From contig NZ_FORP01000003.1 of the NCBI RefSeq assembly GCF_900114035.1, positions 310,001 through 374,000 on the forward strand: a stretch of 64,000 nt of DNA. Reading direction: 5' to 3'. Position 1 is the stretch's first letter. Every line of letters begins with the position of its first letter. Of the stretch, positions 37,861 through 46,539 are shown piece after piece. Source of the DNA: Amycolatopsis sacchari (GTDB taxonomy: Bacteria; Actinomycetota; Actinomycetes; Mycobacteriales; Pseudonocardiaceae). The notes below the pieces were generated by a model. It saw only the letters and a list, made by a program, of their open reading frames with translations. It was not told the DNA's origin and searched no databases. The position numbers and the translations under genes were made by a program.

Positions 37861-39000
37861 TCAGGAGAGCGGCCGGAACCCGACCCGCTCGGCGTCGGCC
37901 GCGGAGCGGAACCACACCTCGGCGATCATCCGCGCGAACTGCGGCGATTCCTCGGTGCAGTACCGCAGAGCGGTGACGCTCGCCTTGACCGTGAACTCGT
38001 CCGAAGGCCGTCCGCCGCCGGGCCGCGGCATCGCCGACCCCGGACCGAACGGCCCCGGCGGCACGCTGGCGTCGGACACGGGCGTCCGCGCGGGCGGCGG
38101 GGCCGGCGCGGCGGGTTCGGGTGCCGCGTGCGCTCCCGCGTTCGGCCGCACGGCGGGCTCGAACAGCGAACCGCTGCGCCCGCCTTCGCCGACCGCGGGC
38201 TCGCGCCGCTCGATGGACCGCACCGAAGGCCGCGGCGGCTCGAAGCTGCTCGGCGGAGTCGAGCGCGGCTGGCGGCGGGGCAGCACGGCCGTCGATTCGG
38301 CGGGCGCCTCGTCGTCGGCACGCGCGTCGTCGTCGTTGCCGAAGGCGTAGGCGGGCGGCTCGTCCACGGCCGCGTGCGCGCCGTAGCTCTCCTCGGGCTC
38401 GAACAGGGAGCCGTGCTCGTGCTCGTCCTCCGGCTCCAGGCGGGCGTGGAAACCCGACGGGTGCTCGTCGGCGTACACGTCTTCCCGCTGGTGCGCGAAC
38501 TCGTGCGGCTCGCGCTCCTCCGCGACGGGGTCGAACAGCGAACCGCGGTCCGGCTCACCACCCGGTTCGAAGAGCGAGCCCCGCTCGGCCTCCGCGTCCG
38601 GCGCGAACAGCGAGCCGCGCTCGGCCTCCTGCGGGTACGGCGTGAAGATCGACGTCTTCTCGGCGTCCGACTCGTCGTGCTCGGGCACCCGTCCGCCGAA
38701 GCTGTCCCGCTCGTGCCACACCGGCTCCGGCAGGGGCTCGGGTTCCGGCTCCGGCTCGAAGGCGCGGGTCGGCTGCACCGGTTCCGGGTCGAGCGCGCGC
38801 GTCCCGGTGTCCGGCTCGTCGAGGGTGCGGGTGGGCGCCGCGGACCGACGCTCCGGCGCGGCGTTCTTGGCGTCCAGCAGCTGCCGCTCGAGCGACCGGT
38901 TCCGCGCCTGCGCGGGCCGGACGAGCAGCAACCAGGTCAGCAGCACCCCCAGCACGAACGCCGCCGCGCTCCACAGCCACACCTGCCCGAACAGGGACAT
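37861..39000 (-). CDS. membrane-anchored acidic protein with GSLFEP repeats and sunset-like C-terminus
   Basis: A 379-residue protein I cannot assign to a function. One N-terminal helix (WLWSAAAFVLGVLLTWLLLV) is followed by a long disordered acidic stretch containing five copies of GSLF(E/A/D)P (RGSLFAP, RGSLFEP, RGSLFDP, HGSLFEP, SGSLFEP). The last 45 residues, DEFTVKASVTALRYCTEESP then AEVWFRSAADAERVGFRPL, resemble the short sunset-type module that ends many actinobacterial membrane proteins. The repeats look like linear docking motifs. ATG at 39000 has AAAGGA 8 nt upstream. A copy of this architecture near korAB is the only context. Confidence 0.7.
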   Translation of the reverse strand: MSLFGQVWLWSAAAFVLGVLLTWLLLVRPAQARNRSLERQLLDAKNAAPERRSAAPTRTLDEPDTGTRALDPEPVQPTRAFEPEPEPEPLPEPVWHERDSFGGRVPEHDESDAEKTSIFTPYPQEAERGSLFAPDAEAERGSLFEPGGEPDRGSLFDPVAEEREPHEFAHQREDVYADEHPSGFHARLEPEDEHEHGSLFEPEESYGAHAAVDEPPAYAFGNDDDARADDEAPAESTAVLPRRQPRSTPPSSFEPPRPSVRSIERREPAVGEGGRSGSLFEPAVRPNAGAHAAPEPAAPAPPPARTPVSDASVPPGPFGPGSAMPRPGGGRPSDEFTVKASVTALRYCTEESPQFARMIAEVWFRSAADAERVGFRPLS

Positions 39001-39083
39001 CGAGCTGTCCTTTCTTTCCCCACCGTTCTCGGTACCACTGTCAGTGACACCGCGGTGGCCCACTCATGACGGACGGAGCGGGA

Positions 39084-40103
39084 TCAGCGGGTCCGTGCCA
39101 CCAGGTAGTCGGCGACGGACTCGCACGCGTCGCGCGCCGACGACGCCGGCAACGCGGACAATTCCACCCTCGCTCGCCGAGCGTAGTCGGACAGCGTCGC
39201 CATGGCCTGGTCGAGGCCGCTGGACGCCCGGAGCAGCCCGAGCGCCTCCTCGACCAGCGCGTCGTCGGTGATCGGGGCGGCCAGCAGCTCGACCAGCCGG
39301 GGGTCGGTGGCGGGGTCGGCCAGCGCGAACAGCATCGGCAGGGTGCGCACGCCCTCCCGCAGGTCGGTGCCGGGCGTCTTGCCGGACTCGTGCGAGGGGG
39401 ACGCGATGTCGATGATGTCGTCCGAGATCTGGAACGCGGTGCCGATGATGTCGCCGAACCGCGTGAGCGCCTCGACGTACTCGGGCCGGGCGCCGGAGAT
39501 CATGCCGCCGAACCGGCCGGCGGTCGCGATCAGCGAACCCGTCTTCTGCGCGATCACGCTCAGGTAGTGGGCGATGGGGTCCTCGCCGTCGCCGGGGCCG
39601 ACGGTCTCGCGCATCTGCCCGGTGACCAGCTCGCCGAAGGTCTCGGCGATGATCCGGGCCGCGTCGGTGCCGAGGTAGGAGACGAGCCGCGAGGCGTGCG
39701 CGAACAGGAAGTCGCCGGTGAGGATCGCGACCGTGTTGTCCCAGCGCGCGTTGACGCTCTGGGCGCCCCGGCGCATGGTGGCCTCGTCCATCACGTCGTC
39801 GTGGTACAGCGTCGCCAGGTGCACCAGCTCGACAGCGGCCGCGGCGGTCACGACGCCGTCGTGGTTGCCCTCCCCGAACTGGGCGGCGAGCAGCGTGAAC
39901 AGCGGGCGGAAGCGCTTGCCACCGGCCTCGACGAGGTGCGACGCGGCCTCGTGCACGGCCTTGACGTCGCTGCGGGCGGTCTCCCGCAGCAGGTTCTCGA
40001 CGTCGGTGAGCCCGCCGGCGAGCGTGCGCAGCAGTTGCTCATCGGCGATCCGCAGGCCCACGCTCGCGCGCAGATCCTCGATGGTGCCACTCTGAACCGA
40101 CAC
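39084..40103 (-). CDS. long-chain all-trans polyprenyl diphosphate synthase
   Basis: A 339-residue E-type prenyl synthase (GrcC/HepT-like), making the isoprenoid tail of menaquinone. The first Asp-rich motif DDVMD is at residues 102-106 and the second DDIID at 228-232. Residues just before the first motif are small or polar (LATLYH), not bulky at the -4/-5 positions, which allows long products (C40-C50; inference). GGKRFRPL binds the diphosphate of IPP. In mycobacteria the orthologous region carries grcC1 next to menJ and htpX; here the same genes lie within 60 kb. Confidence 0.92.
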   Translation of the reverse strand: MSVQSGTIEDLRASVGLRIADEQLLRTLAGGLTDVENLLRETARSDVKAVHEAASHLVEAGGKRFRPLFTLLAAQFGEGNHDGVVTAAAAVELVHLATLYHDDVMDEATMRRGAQSVNARWDNTVAILTGDFLFAHASRLVSYLGTDAARIIAETFGELVTGQMRETVGPGDGEDPIAHYLSVIAQKTGSLIATAGRFGGMISGARPEYVEALTRFGDIIGTAFQISDDIIDIASPSHESGKTPGTDLREGVRTLPMLFALADPATDPRLVELLAAPITDDALVEEALGLLRASSGLDQAMATLSDYARRARVELSALPASSARDACESVADYLVARTR

Positions 40104-40273
40104 GTTCCCCTGCCCTTTCGCACTTCACCACGGTCCTCACCAGCGTAATGGCAAGGCAGGACGGCACGGAGGGCCGCCGGGGCAGGGCCTCGGTGACGAA
40201 GGTGACAACCGGGATGAACCCCTTCGGGTGAGCTGCCCACCGGGAAACCGGTTCCGGAACTAGCCTTCGGGCT

Positions 40274-42166
40274 GTGACCAGCAGGAACAGGCAGCACAGC
40301 GTCGTCGCGGCGATCATGCTGGGGATGCTGCTGGCGGCCCTCGACCAGACCATCGTCTCCACCGCGCTCCCGACGATCGTCGCGGACCTCGGCGGCGTGA
40401 ACCACCTGTCGTGGGTCGTCACGGCGTACCTGCTCGCCGAGACGATCATGACGGTGCTGATCGGCAAGTTCGGGGACCTGTTCGGCCGCAAGAAGGCCTT
40501 CCTCGCGAGCGTGCTGTTGTTCCTGGTCGGCTCGTTCTTCTCCGGCTGGGCCGATTCGATGCTGTGGCTGATCGTGTTCCGCGCGGTGCAGGGGCTCGGG
40601 GGCGGCGGCCTGATGGTCACGTCGTCGGCCGTGATCGCGGACGTCGTGCCGCTGCGGGAGCGCGGGAAGTACCAGGGCGTCATCGGCGCGATGTTCGGCG
40701 TGGCGACGGTGGCGGGTCCGCTGCTCGGCGGCCTGTTCGTGGACCACCTCAGCTGGCGGTGGGCGTTCTACGTGAACATCCCGCTCGGCGTCGTGGTGGT
40801 GCTGGTGGCGGCGTTCGCGCTGCCGGCGGTGCGCGGCGCGACCCGGCCGCGGATCGACTACCTGGGGATCCTGCTGATCGCGCTCGCGTCGACGGGCCTG
40901 ACGCTGGTGACGAGCTGGGGCGGCACCGAGTACGCGTGGACGTCGCCGGTGATCCTCGGCATGGCGGCGGGTTCGGTGGTGCTGCTGGTGCTGTTCGTGC
41001 TGGTGGAGCAGCGCGCGGCGGAGCCGATGCTGCCGATGCGCCTGTTCCGCGGCCGGGTGTTCACGGTCGCGAGCGTGCTGAGTTTCGTGGTGGGTTTCGC
41101 GATGCTCGGCGGGATCACGTACCTGCCCACGTTCCTGCAGCGCGTCCAGGGCGCGAGCGCGACGGAGTCGGGGCTGCGGATGCTGCCGCTGGTGGTGGGG
41201 TTGCTGGTCACGTCGCTGGTGAGCGGCATGGTGATCAGCAGGACGGGGCGGTACAAGGTGTTCCCGCTGGCGGGTTCGCTCGTGATGGCGCTTGGCCTGT
41301 TCCTGTTGTCCACTTTGGACGCCGGGACGGGGTTCTGGGTGACGTCGGGGTTCATGGTGGTGCTCGGTCTGGGGCTGGGCTGTTGCATGCAGGTGCCGAC
41401 GATCGTGGTCCAGAACACGAGCGATTACGAGGATCTCGGGGTGGCGACGTCGGGGGTTTCGTTCCTGCGCACGCTCGGCAGTTCGTTCGGGGTGGCGGTG
41501 TTCGGCACGATCTTCAGCAGCCGCCTGCCCGCGACGCCGAGCGTGTCGTCCTATGTGGACGCGATACAGACGATGTTCCTGGTGGCCGCGCCGATCGGCT
41601 TGGTCGCGTTCGTCGTGGCCCTGTTCCTGAAGGAGGTCCCCCTGCGCGATGCGGCTCGTGCCGTGGCAGCGGAGAGCAGCGGTTTTTCCGAACCGGGTTC
41701 GGGGAGTTCGAGGCAGGAGCTGGAGCGCGTGGTGGCGAGCCTGTGGCGGCGCCAGCAGGCGGACCCGGGCCCGGCGATCCTGGCGCGTTCGGGGGTGCGG
41801 TTGAGTTATGCACAGGCCTGGCTGCTGGTGCAGATTTATCGACACAGCGCCGACGACGGTGATGCGACCCTGCAGGAACTCTCCTCGGGGACGGCTGTGC
41901 CGCCGGGCATTTTCGAGCCCACGGCGGCCCAGCTGGTGGATTCAGGCCACCTCTCGGAGGCCGACGGGCATTACCGGTTCACGGGCCTGGGGACGGACAC
42001 GTTCGCCCGCCTGGTCGGTGCGTGGCGGGTGTGGCTGCTGGAGTCGCTGGCGGAGGAGCCGGGAGACCAGGACTTCACAGCCTGCGTGGACGACCTGGCA
42101 GCCCAGCTGATCAGCAACAGCAGGAATTTGCCGACGGCCCGCCACGCGGCGGCGCCAGTGCCGTGA
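40274..42166 (+). CDS. DHA2-family (14-helix) drug exporter with a fused winged-helix-like C-terminal domain
   Basis: A 630-residue protein. The first about 470 residues are an EmrB/QacA-type MFS antiporter: LDQTIVSTALPTIVADLGG (motif D1), GKFGDLFGRKKAF (motif A), VFRAVQGLGGGGLM and the motif C region GVATVAGPLLGGLFVDHLSWRW. After a linker (about 470-485) there are some 140 soluble residues with RRQQADPGPAILARSGVRLS, ATLQELSSGTAVPPGIFEPT and DSGHLSEADGHYRFTGLG, which read like a MarR-type winged helix (helix-turn-helix followed by a beta wing). That would place a DNA-binding-like or sensor domain on an exporter. GTG start at 40274. Substrate unknown. Confidence 0.88.
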   Translation: MTSRNRQHSVVAAIMLGMLLAALDQTIVSTALPTIVADLGGVNHLSWVVTAYLLAETIMTVLIGKFGDLFGRKKAFLASVLLFLVGSFFSGWADSMLWLIVFRAVQGLGGGGLMVTSSAVIADVVPLRERGKYQGVIGAMFGVATVAGPLLGGLFVDHLSWRWAFYVNIPLGVVVVLVAAFALPAVRGATRPRIDYLGILLIALASTGLTLVTSWGGTEYAWTSPVILGMAAGSVVLLVLFVLVEQRAAEPMLPMRLFRGRVFTVASVLSFVVGFAMLGGITYLPTFLQRVQGASATESGLRMLPLVVGLLVTSLVSGMVISRTGRYKVFPLAGSLVMALGLFLLSTLDAGTGFWVTSGFMVVLGLGLGCCMQVPTIVVQNTSDYEDLGVATSGVSFLRTLGSSFGVAVFGTIFSSRLPATPSVSSYVDAIQTMFLVAAPIGLVAFVVALFLKEVPLRDAARAVAAESSGFSEPGSGSSRQELERVVASLWRRQQADPGPAILARSGVRLSYAQAWLLVQIYRHSADDGDATLQELSSGTAVPPGIFEPTAAQLVDSGHLSEADGHYRFTGLGTDTFARLVGAWRVWLLESLAEEPGDQDFTACVDDLAAQLISNSRNLPTARHAAAPVP

Positions 42167-42189
42167 CCGACTAGCCCGGGGCGGCGCGG

Positions 42190-42440
42190 CAGTTGCGGCG
42201 AAGGCGGATGGGCCGCAGAGCCGTTGCGCCGGAGGCGGATGGGCTCCAAGCCGGATGCGCCGCAGAGGCGGTTGGGCCGCGAGGCGGATGGGTCGCAGAG
42301 GCGGTCGGCGCCGCGAGGCGGTTCGGCCTGGCCCGGCGGGGCCTGGCCCGGCCGGGGCGGTTGGACCGCAGAGGCGCCGGAGCCTCGAAGGCGATTGGGC
42401 CTGGTCCGGTTGGGCCACAGAGGCGGTGAGGCCCGCTCCG
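42190..42440. repeat. degenerate 31-bp GC-rich repeats
   Basis: Imperfect repeats built on GGCGGATGGGCCGCAGA; the phrase beginning at 42193 recurs near 42224 and 42255, giving a period of about 31 bp with internal 16-17 bp half units. No gene is supported here, although all frames stay open because of the composition. Confidence 0.65.
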
Positions 42441-42579
42441 TCGAGGCCCCACCAGCAGGTCGAATGGCCCTGATTGAGCGATTACCCCTGGCGCGTCAGG
42501 TCCGATTCTCCCGGCTCCCGGCCGGGGCCCAGGTCCTCCTGGCCCCCGCATACCGGTTCCCGCCCTAGTGCCGTCCCCT

Positions 42580-42960
42580 GCCCTCTCGCCTTAGGCCCCC
42601 CACTCTGGCCTTGCCTCACCCGTTCCCTCTTCCCGGCCCACCCTGCCCCCGGCTCCCCGGCCCACTCCGGCCCAACTCCCCAGCTCACGATTCCCTGCCC
42701 CGCCTACCCCGCCCTTTCCTGACTATTGCCCCCGCTGCCAGGCCACTCCACCCATCCCGCACCCCGCACCCCGCACCCCGCACCCCGCACCCCGCACCCC
42801 GCACCCCGCACCCCAGGACCACCAAACCCAAACCCCACCAGCCACACCAGCCCCAAAAACCTCCCCCACCGTCCCATTCCCAGCATTCCCACCAGCCCCC
42901 TCACCCCCGCCACCCCCTCCCACCCCGAACAATCCACAACCCCTCCCCTCAATCCCCCAC
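42580..42960. other. C-rich, G-poor strand-asymmetric tract
   Basis: About 380 nt in which the plus strand is mostly C with A and T and has very few G, unlike any other non-coding part of the window. It contains the heptamer array at 42756-42810. No coding signal is seen. Such asymmetry is compatible with i-motif/G-quadruplex or triplex structures. Confidence 0.55.
42756..42810. repeat. tandem heptamer array (CCCCGCA x about 8; GGGGTGC on the minus strand)
   Basis: One partial and seven full, perfect copies of CCCCGCA. The minus strand therefore reads GGGGTGC repeated, with eight runs of three to four G separated by TGC, a textbook G-quadruplex-forming pattern. Perfect conservation suggests recent slippage or active maintenance. 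Confidence 0.9.
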
Positions 42961-43060
42961 CTAATCCACAGAATCCCCAGAGTTATCCACAGCCCTCCCA
43001 GTTCTCCACAGCCCAGGGGCACCAAAGCGAAGTTCTCCACAACCCCCTCCCCCATCCACA
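42930..43060 (+). other. cluster of six DnaA-box-like nonamers
   Basis: Six direct nonamers ending TCCACA: CAATCCACA (42930-42938), TAATCCACA (42962-42970), TTATCCACA (42983-42991), TTCTCCACA (43002-43010), TTCTCCACA (43033-43041) and CCATCCACA (43052-43060). The third is the perfect Escherichia coli-type DnaA box and the TTCTCCACA pair is one base from the actinobacterial TTGTCCACA. All point the same way, with start-to-start spacings of 32, 21, 19, 31 and 19 bp, close to whole helical turns. dnaA and dnaN are not nearby, so this is probably not oriC. Confidence 0.6.
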
Positions 43061-43132
43061 GAATCCGATTCTGTTCCCCACCCCGCCCCCACTCCCGGCA
43101 TGCTCGAACCATCTCCCCGGAAAGGAAAAGAG

Positions 43133-43408
43133 ATGGCCGAGCTGAACACCCTCCCGATCCGCACCCGCAGCGCCGCACCCCGTGCCGAAGACGCCTTCCG
43201 CACCGAGCTGGCCGAGGCCCGAACCCGGGGCCTCGCCCGCAGACACCTGGCGAAGCTGCGCCACCTCGGCCTGCTCGGCTGCCATTGCGGCGAGCCGCCC
43301 CGCCAGACGACCGTGCACAAACACACCTGCTCGTACGACGACGTGCTCTCCGCCTTGCGCGCCAACGAAAACGGGGCGCCCGGGCCTCACCGGCCCCAGA
43401 CGCCCCGT
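43133..43408 (+). CDS. small putative ORF without a proximal stop codon
   Basis: From ATG 43133, preceded by GGAAAGGAAAAGAG, about 84 codons have roughly 90 percent G/C third positions and begin MAELNTLPIRTRSAAPRAED. The product would be basic, with a Cys/His group (GCHCGEPP, then HKHTC) that could bind a metal. The frame has no stop here: it runs on antisense to nuoN and nuoM up to 45064, and the other two frames also lack stops through the nuoN end. The end given is the terminator hairpin. It may be a genuine gene that has lost its stop, a non-stop message, or chance; I do not recognise a family. Confidence 0.35.
43371..43408 (-). terminator. intrinsic terminator of the nuo operon
   Basis: A nested hairpin 16 nt after the nuoN stop: outer arms ACGGGGCG and CGCCCCGT (8 bp), inner arms GGGCC and GGCCC around a TCACC loop. 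On the minus strand it is followed by TTTCGTT. It also lies within the small plus-strand frame that enters from the left. Confidence 0.75.
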
Positions 43409-43423
43409 GCTTCGCCTACCGCG

Positions 43424-44986
43424 TCAGAAAGCGAACGTGCCGGCCCCCGCCCAGCCGAGCGCGAACGAAGGCGCCACGCCGAGCAGCAGCGTGACGATCA
43501 CCCCGAGCGTGATCGCGGCGGTGGTGAACGCCCCCGGCACGCTGACGGTCGGCCCCTCGGGCGCGGGCTGCGAGAAGTACATCAGCACCACCACCCGCAG
43601 GTAGAAGAACGCCGCGACGGCGCTGAACACCAGCGCGATCACCACCAGCGGCGCCATCCCGTCCCGCAGCGCGGCCGAGAACACGACGAACTTCCCGACG
43701 AACCCACTCGTCAGCGGGATTCCGGCGAGTGCCAGGAGCAGGAACGTGAACACGCCGGCGAGCACCGGCGAACGTTTCGCCAGCCCTGCCCAGGCGGACA
43801 GATGCGTCGCCTCGCCGGAGGAGTCGCGCACCAGCGACACGACCCCGAAGGCGGCGAGCGTCGTGAAGCCGTAGGCCAGCAGGTAGAACAGCGTGCCCGA
43901 CAGCCCCTGGTCGGTCATCGCGAGCGTGCCCACCAGCAGGAACCCGGCATGGGCGATGGACGAGTACGCGATCATGCGCTTCACGTCCGTCTGCGTCAGG
44001 CCGAGGACCGCGCCGATCACCATCGACACGATCGCGACCGCCCACAGCACGCCACGCCATTCCCAGCTCGTCGACTCGAACCCGACGGTCAGCACCCGCA
44101 GGATCCCGCCGAACGCGGCGACCTTGGTGCACGCGGCCATGAACGCGGTCACCGGGGTCGGCGCGCCCTGGTAGACGTCCGGCGTCCAGGTGTGGAACGG
44201 CCCGACCGACCCCTTGAACAGCAGGCCCACCACGAGCAGGCCCATACCGGCGAACAACATCATGTCCGACCGGTCGGAGCCGGCGGCGGCGTGCGCGATG
44301 TCGGCGAGCTTCACCGAGTTCGCGTAGCCGTAGAGGAGCGCGAGGCCGTACAGGAAGAAGGCCGACGAGAAGGCACCGAGCAGGAAGTACTTGACCGCCG
44401 ATTCCTGGGAGAGGAGACGGCGACGGCGGGCGAGCCCGCACATCAGGTACAGCGGCAGGCTCAGCACCTCGAGCGCGATGAACATCGTCAGCAGGTCGTT
44501 GGCCGCGCAGAAGGTCATCATGCCGCCGAGCGCGAACAGCGTCAGCGGGAAGACCTCGGTCTGCATCCCGGTGGAACCCACCTGGGCCCGGTCCTGGAAC
44601 GTGCCGGGCCGGATGGCCGCCTGGGCGACGAACGCGCCCCCCGGCTCGACCGACCGGTCGGCGATCAACAGCACCGCGCCGAGTGCCAGTGCGAGCAGCG
44701 TGCCCCACAGGAACAGGGCGGGCTTGTCCACCGAGACCGCTCCGGCGAGGGTGGTCAGCCCTGCCACCGGCGAGCCGCTGACGTAGACGGCCAGCGAGAC
44801 ACCGGCCGCGACCAGCGCGGTCAGGCACAACACGACCTGTCCCGGCCAGCGCATGTGCCGCGGCAGGAACGCCTCGAACAGCACACTGACGCAGCCCGCC
44901 GCGAGGATGATCAGCACCGGCAGGATCGCCGCGTACTCGATCTGCGGCGTCGCGATCTGCCCTTGCTGGGCCAGCACGTGGATCAC
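43424..44986 (-). CDS. nuoN: NADH-quinone oxidoreductase subunit N
   Basis: A 520-residue antiporter-like proton-pumping subunit of the complex I membrane arm, last gene of the operon. Broken-helix and lysine features are visible in ESAVKYFLLGAFSSAFFLYG, LLFKGSVGPFHTWTPDVYQGAPTPV and QTDVKRMIAYSSIAHAGFLLVG. About 14 helices are expected. The GTG at 44986 is supported by GGAGGG 8 nt upstream; the longer open frame upstream overlaps nuoM coding sequence. Two nt separate it from the nuoM stop. Confidence 0.96.
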   Translation of the reverse strand: MIHVLAQQGQIATPQIEYAAILPVLIILAAGCVSVLFEAFLPRHMRWPGQVVLCLTALVAAGVSLAVYVSGSPVAGLTTLAGAVSVDKPALFLWGTLLALALGAVLLIADRSVEPGGAFVAQAAIRPGTFQDRAQVGSTGMQTEVFPLTLFALGGMMTFCAANDLLTMFIALEVLSLPLYLMCGLARRRRLLSQESAVKYFLLGAFSSAFFLYGLALLYGYANSVKLADIAHAAAGSDRSDMMLFAGMGLLVVGLLFKGSVGPFHTWTPDVYQGAPTPVTAFMAACTKVAAFGGILRVLTVGFESTSWEWRGVLWAVAIVSMVIGAVLGLTQTDVKRMIAYSSIAHAGFLLVGTLAMTDQGLSGTLFYLLAYGFTTLAAFGVVSLVRDSSGEATHLSAWAGLAKRSPVLAGVFTFLLLALAGIPLTSGFVGKFVVFSAALRDGMAPLVVIALVFSAVAAFFYLRVVVLMYFSQPAPEGPTVSVPGAFTTAAITLGVIVTLLLGVAPSFALGWAGAGTFAF

Positions 44987-44988
44987 TT

Positions 44989-46539
44989 TCAGTGCCCTCC
45001 TTGCACGGCCGAAAGCGTGGCCTGCACCGACGGTCCCACCGTGTCGAGCACGGGTTTCGGGTAGAAGCCGAGTCCGATGATCAGCACGACCAGGGGAACC
45101 AGGATCGCGAGCTCCTTGCCGCCGAGATCCCGGATGCTCTTCCTGGCGCCGAGTTCGGGCGCGATGGCGGTTCCCGGCCCGCCACCCGCACCGACCAGCG
45201 CGTCGCCCCGGACGGGGCCGGTCATGATGCGCTGGTAGAGCCACAGCACGTAAGCGGCGGCGAGCACCATGCCGACGGTCGCGAGGATCGCGTACACCGG
45301 CTGGGTTTCGAACGAGCCCAGCAGCACCAGGAACTCACTGACGAAGGAGTTGGTACCCGGCAAGGACAAAGTGGACAGACCCGCGATGAGCAGCATCCCG
45401 CCCAGCAGAGGAGTCACCTTGTACATCCCGCCGTAGTCCGAGATCCGGGTCGAGCCGCCGCGCGCGATGACCAGGCCCAGCACGACGATGAGCATGCCCG
45501 TCGCCAGGCTGTGGTTGAGCATGTAGGTCACCGAGCCGACGGTCGCCTGCTGGGTGAAGGCGAAGATGCCCAGCGCGATGAACCCGAAGTGCGCGATCGA
45601 CACGTAGGCCACGAAGCGCTTCATGTCCTGCTGCCCCGCGGCGAGGATCGAGCCGTAGAGCACGCCGATCACCGCCAGGATCAGCACGAGCGGCGCGAGG
45701 GTCTTGCTGGCCTCGGGGAACATCGGCAGGTTGTAGCGCAGCAGACCGAACGTGCCGACCTTGTCCAGCACGCCGACGATCAGCACCGCGACGCCGATGG
45801 GCGCCTCGCCCGCCGCGTCGGGCAGCCAGGTGTGGAACGGCACGAGCGGCGCCTTGATCGCGAACGCCAGGAAGAAACCGAGGAACAGCCAGATCTGCGT
45901 GCTCGTCGGGGCGTCCCTGACGACCGTGACCAGGGTGGCCCAGTCGAACGTGCCCTTGCCCAGCTTGTCCGCGGCGAGCGAGTACGCGCCGATCGCCGAG
46001 GCCAGCATGATCAGCCCGCCGAGGAAGGAGTACAGGAAGAACTTGACCGCCGCGTACTGCCGGTTCGCGCCGCCGTAGCCGCCGATGAGGAAGTACATCG
46101 GGATCAGCATGATCTCGAACAGCACGTAGAACAGGAACACGTCGGTGGCGGCGAACACCGCGATCGTCAGCGCCTGCTGGACGAGGATCAGCGCGAGGTA
46201 CCCGCCCGCGCTGCGCCCCTCGGGCAGCTTGTCCGCGGTGCCCAGCGCGCCGATCACGATCGGCACCAGGAACGTGATCACCGCGATCATGATGAGCGCG
46301 ATGCCGTCGACGCCGAACGCGATGTGGATGCCGAAGGTCGGGATCCAGTCCATCGACGTGGTCTGCTGCAGGCGGTCACCGCTGGGGTGGTAGGTCGCCC
46401 ACATCGGGATCATCAGCAGGAACTCGACGATCGAGAACGCCAGCGCCACCGTCACGGCCAGCCGGTCGTTCCTGCGCAGCCCGCACAGGACGAGCGCGCC
46501 GACCAGCGGCAACAGGATGAGGGCCAGTACCCAGGTCAT
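44989..46539 (-). CDS. nuoM: NADH-quinone oxidoreductase subunit M
   Basis: A 516-residue antiporter-like subunit of complex I. Typical segments are [68 protein letters not shown] and [22 protein letters not shown], which include the Glu and Lys residues of the proton channel. ATG at 46539 overlaps the nuoL stop (ATGA). Confidence 0.97.
   Translation of the reverse strand: MTWVLALILLPLVGALVLCGLRRNDRLAVTVALAFSIVEFLLMIPMWATYHPSGDRLQQTTSMDWIPTFGIHIAFGVDGIALIMIAVITFLVPIVIGALGTADKLPEGRSAGGYLALILVQQALTIAVFAATDVFLFYVLFEIMLIPMYFLIGGYGGANRQYAAVKFFLYSFLGGLIMLASAIGAYSLAADKLGKGTFDWATLVTVVRDAPTSTQIWLFLGFFLAFAIKAPLVPFHTWLPDAAGEAPIGVAVLIVGVLDKVGTFGLLRYNLPMFPEASKTLAPLVLILAVIGVLYGSILAAGQQDMKRFVAYVSIAHFGFIALGIFAFTQQATVGSVTYMLNHSLATGMLIVVLGLVIARGGSTRISDYGGMYKVTPLLGGMLLIAGLSTLSLPGTNSFVSEFLVLLGSFETQPVYAILATVGMVLAAAYVLWLYQRIMTGPVRGDALVGAGGGPGTAIAPELGARKSIRDLGGKELAILVPLVVLIIGLGFYPKPVLDTVGPSVQATLSAVQGGH

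Noticed and set aside
37853-37865. Palindrome spanning the korB and convergent gene stops as a terminator
   Set aside because: Stem of only 5 bp with a 3-nt loop and no T-tract; more likely a coincidence of two stop codons.
42930-43060. Chromosomal origin oriC
   Set aside because: No dnaA, dnaN or AT-rich unwinding element nearby; only DnaA-box-like words are present.
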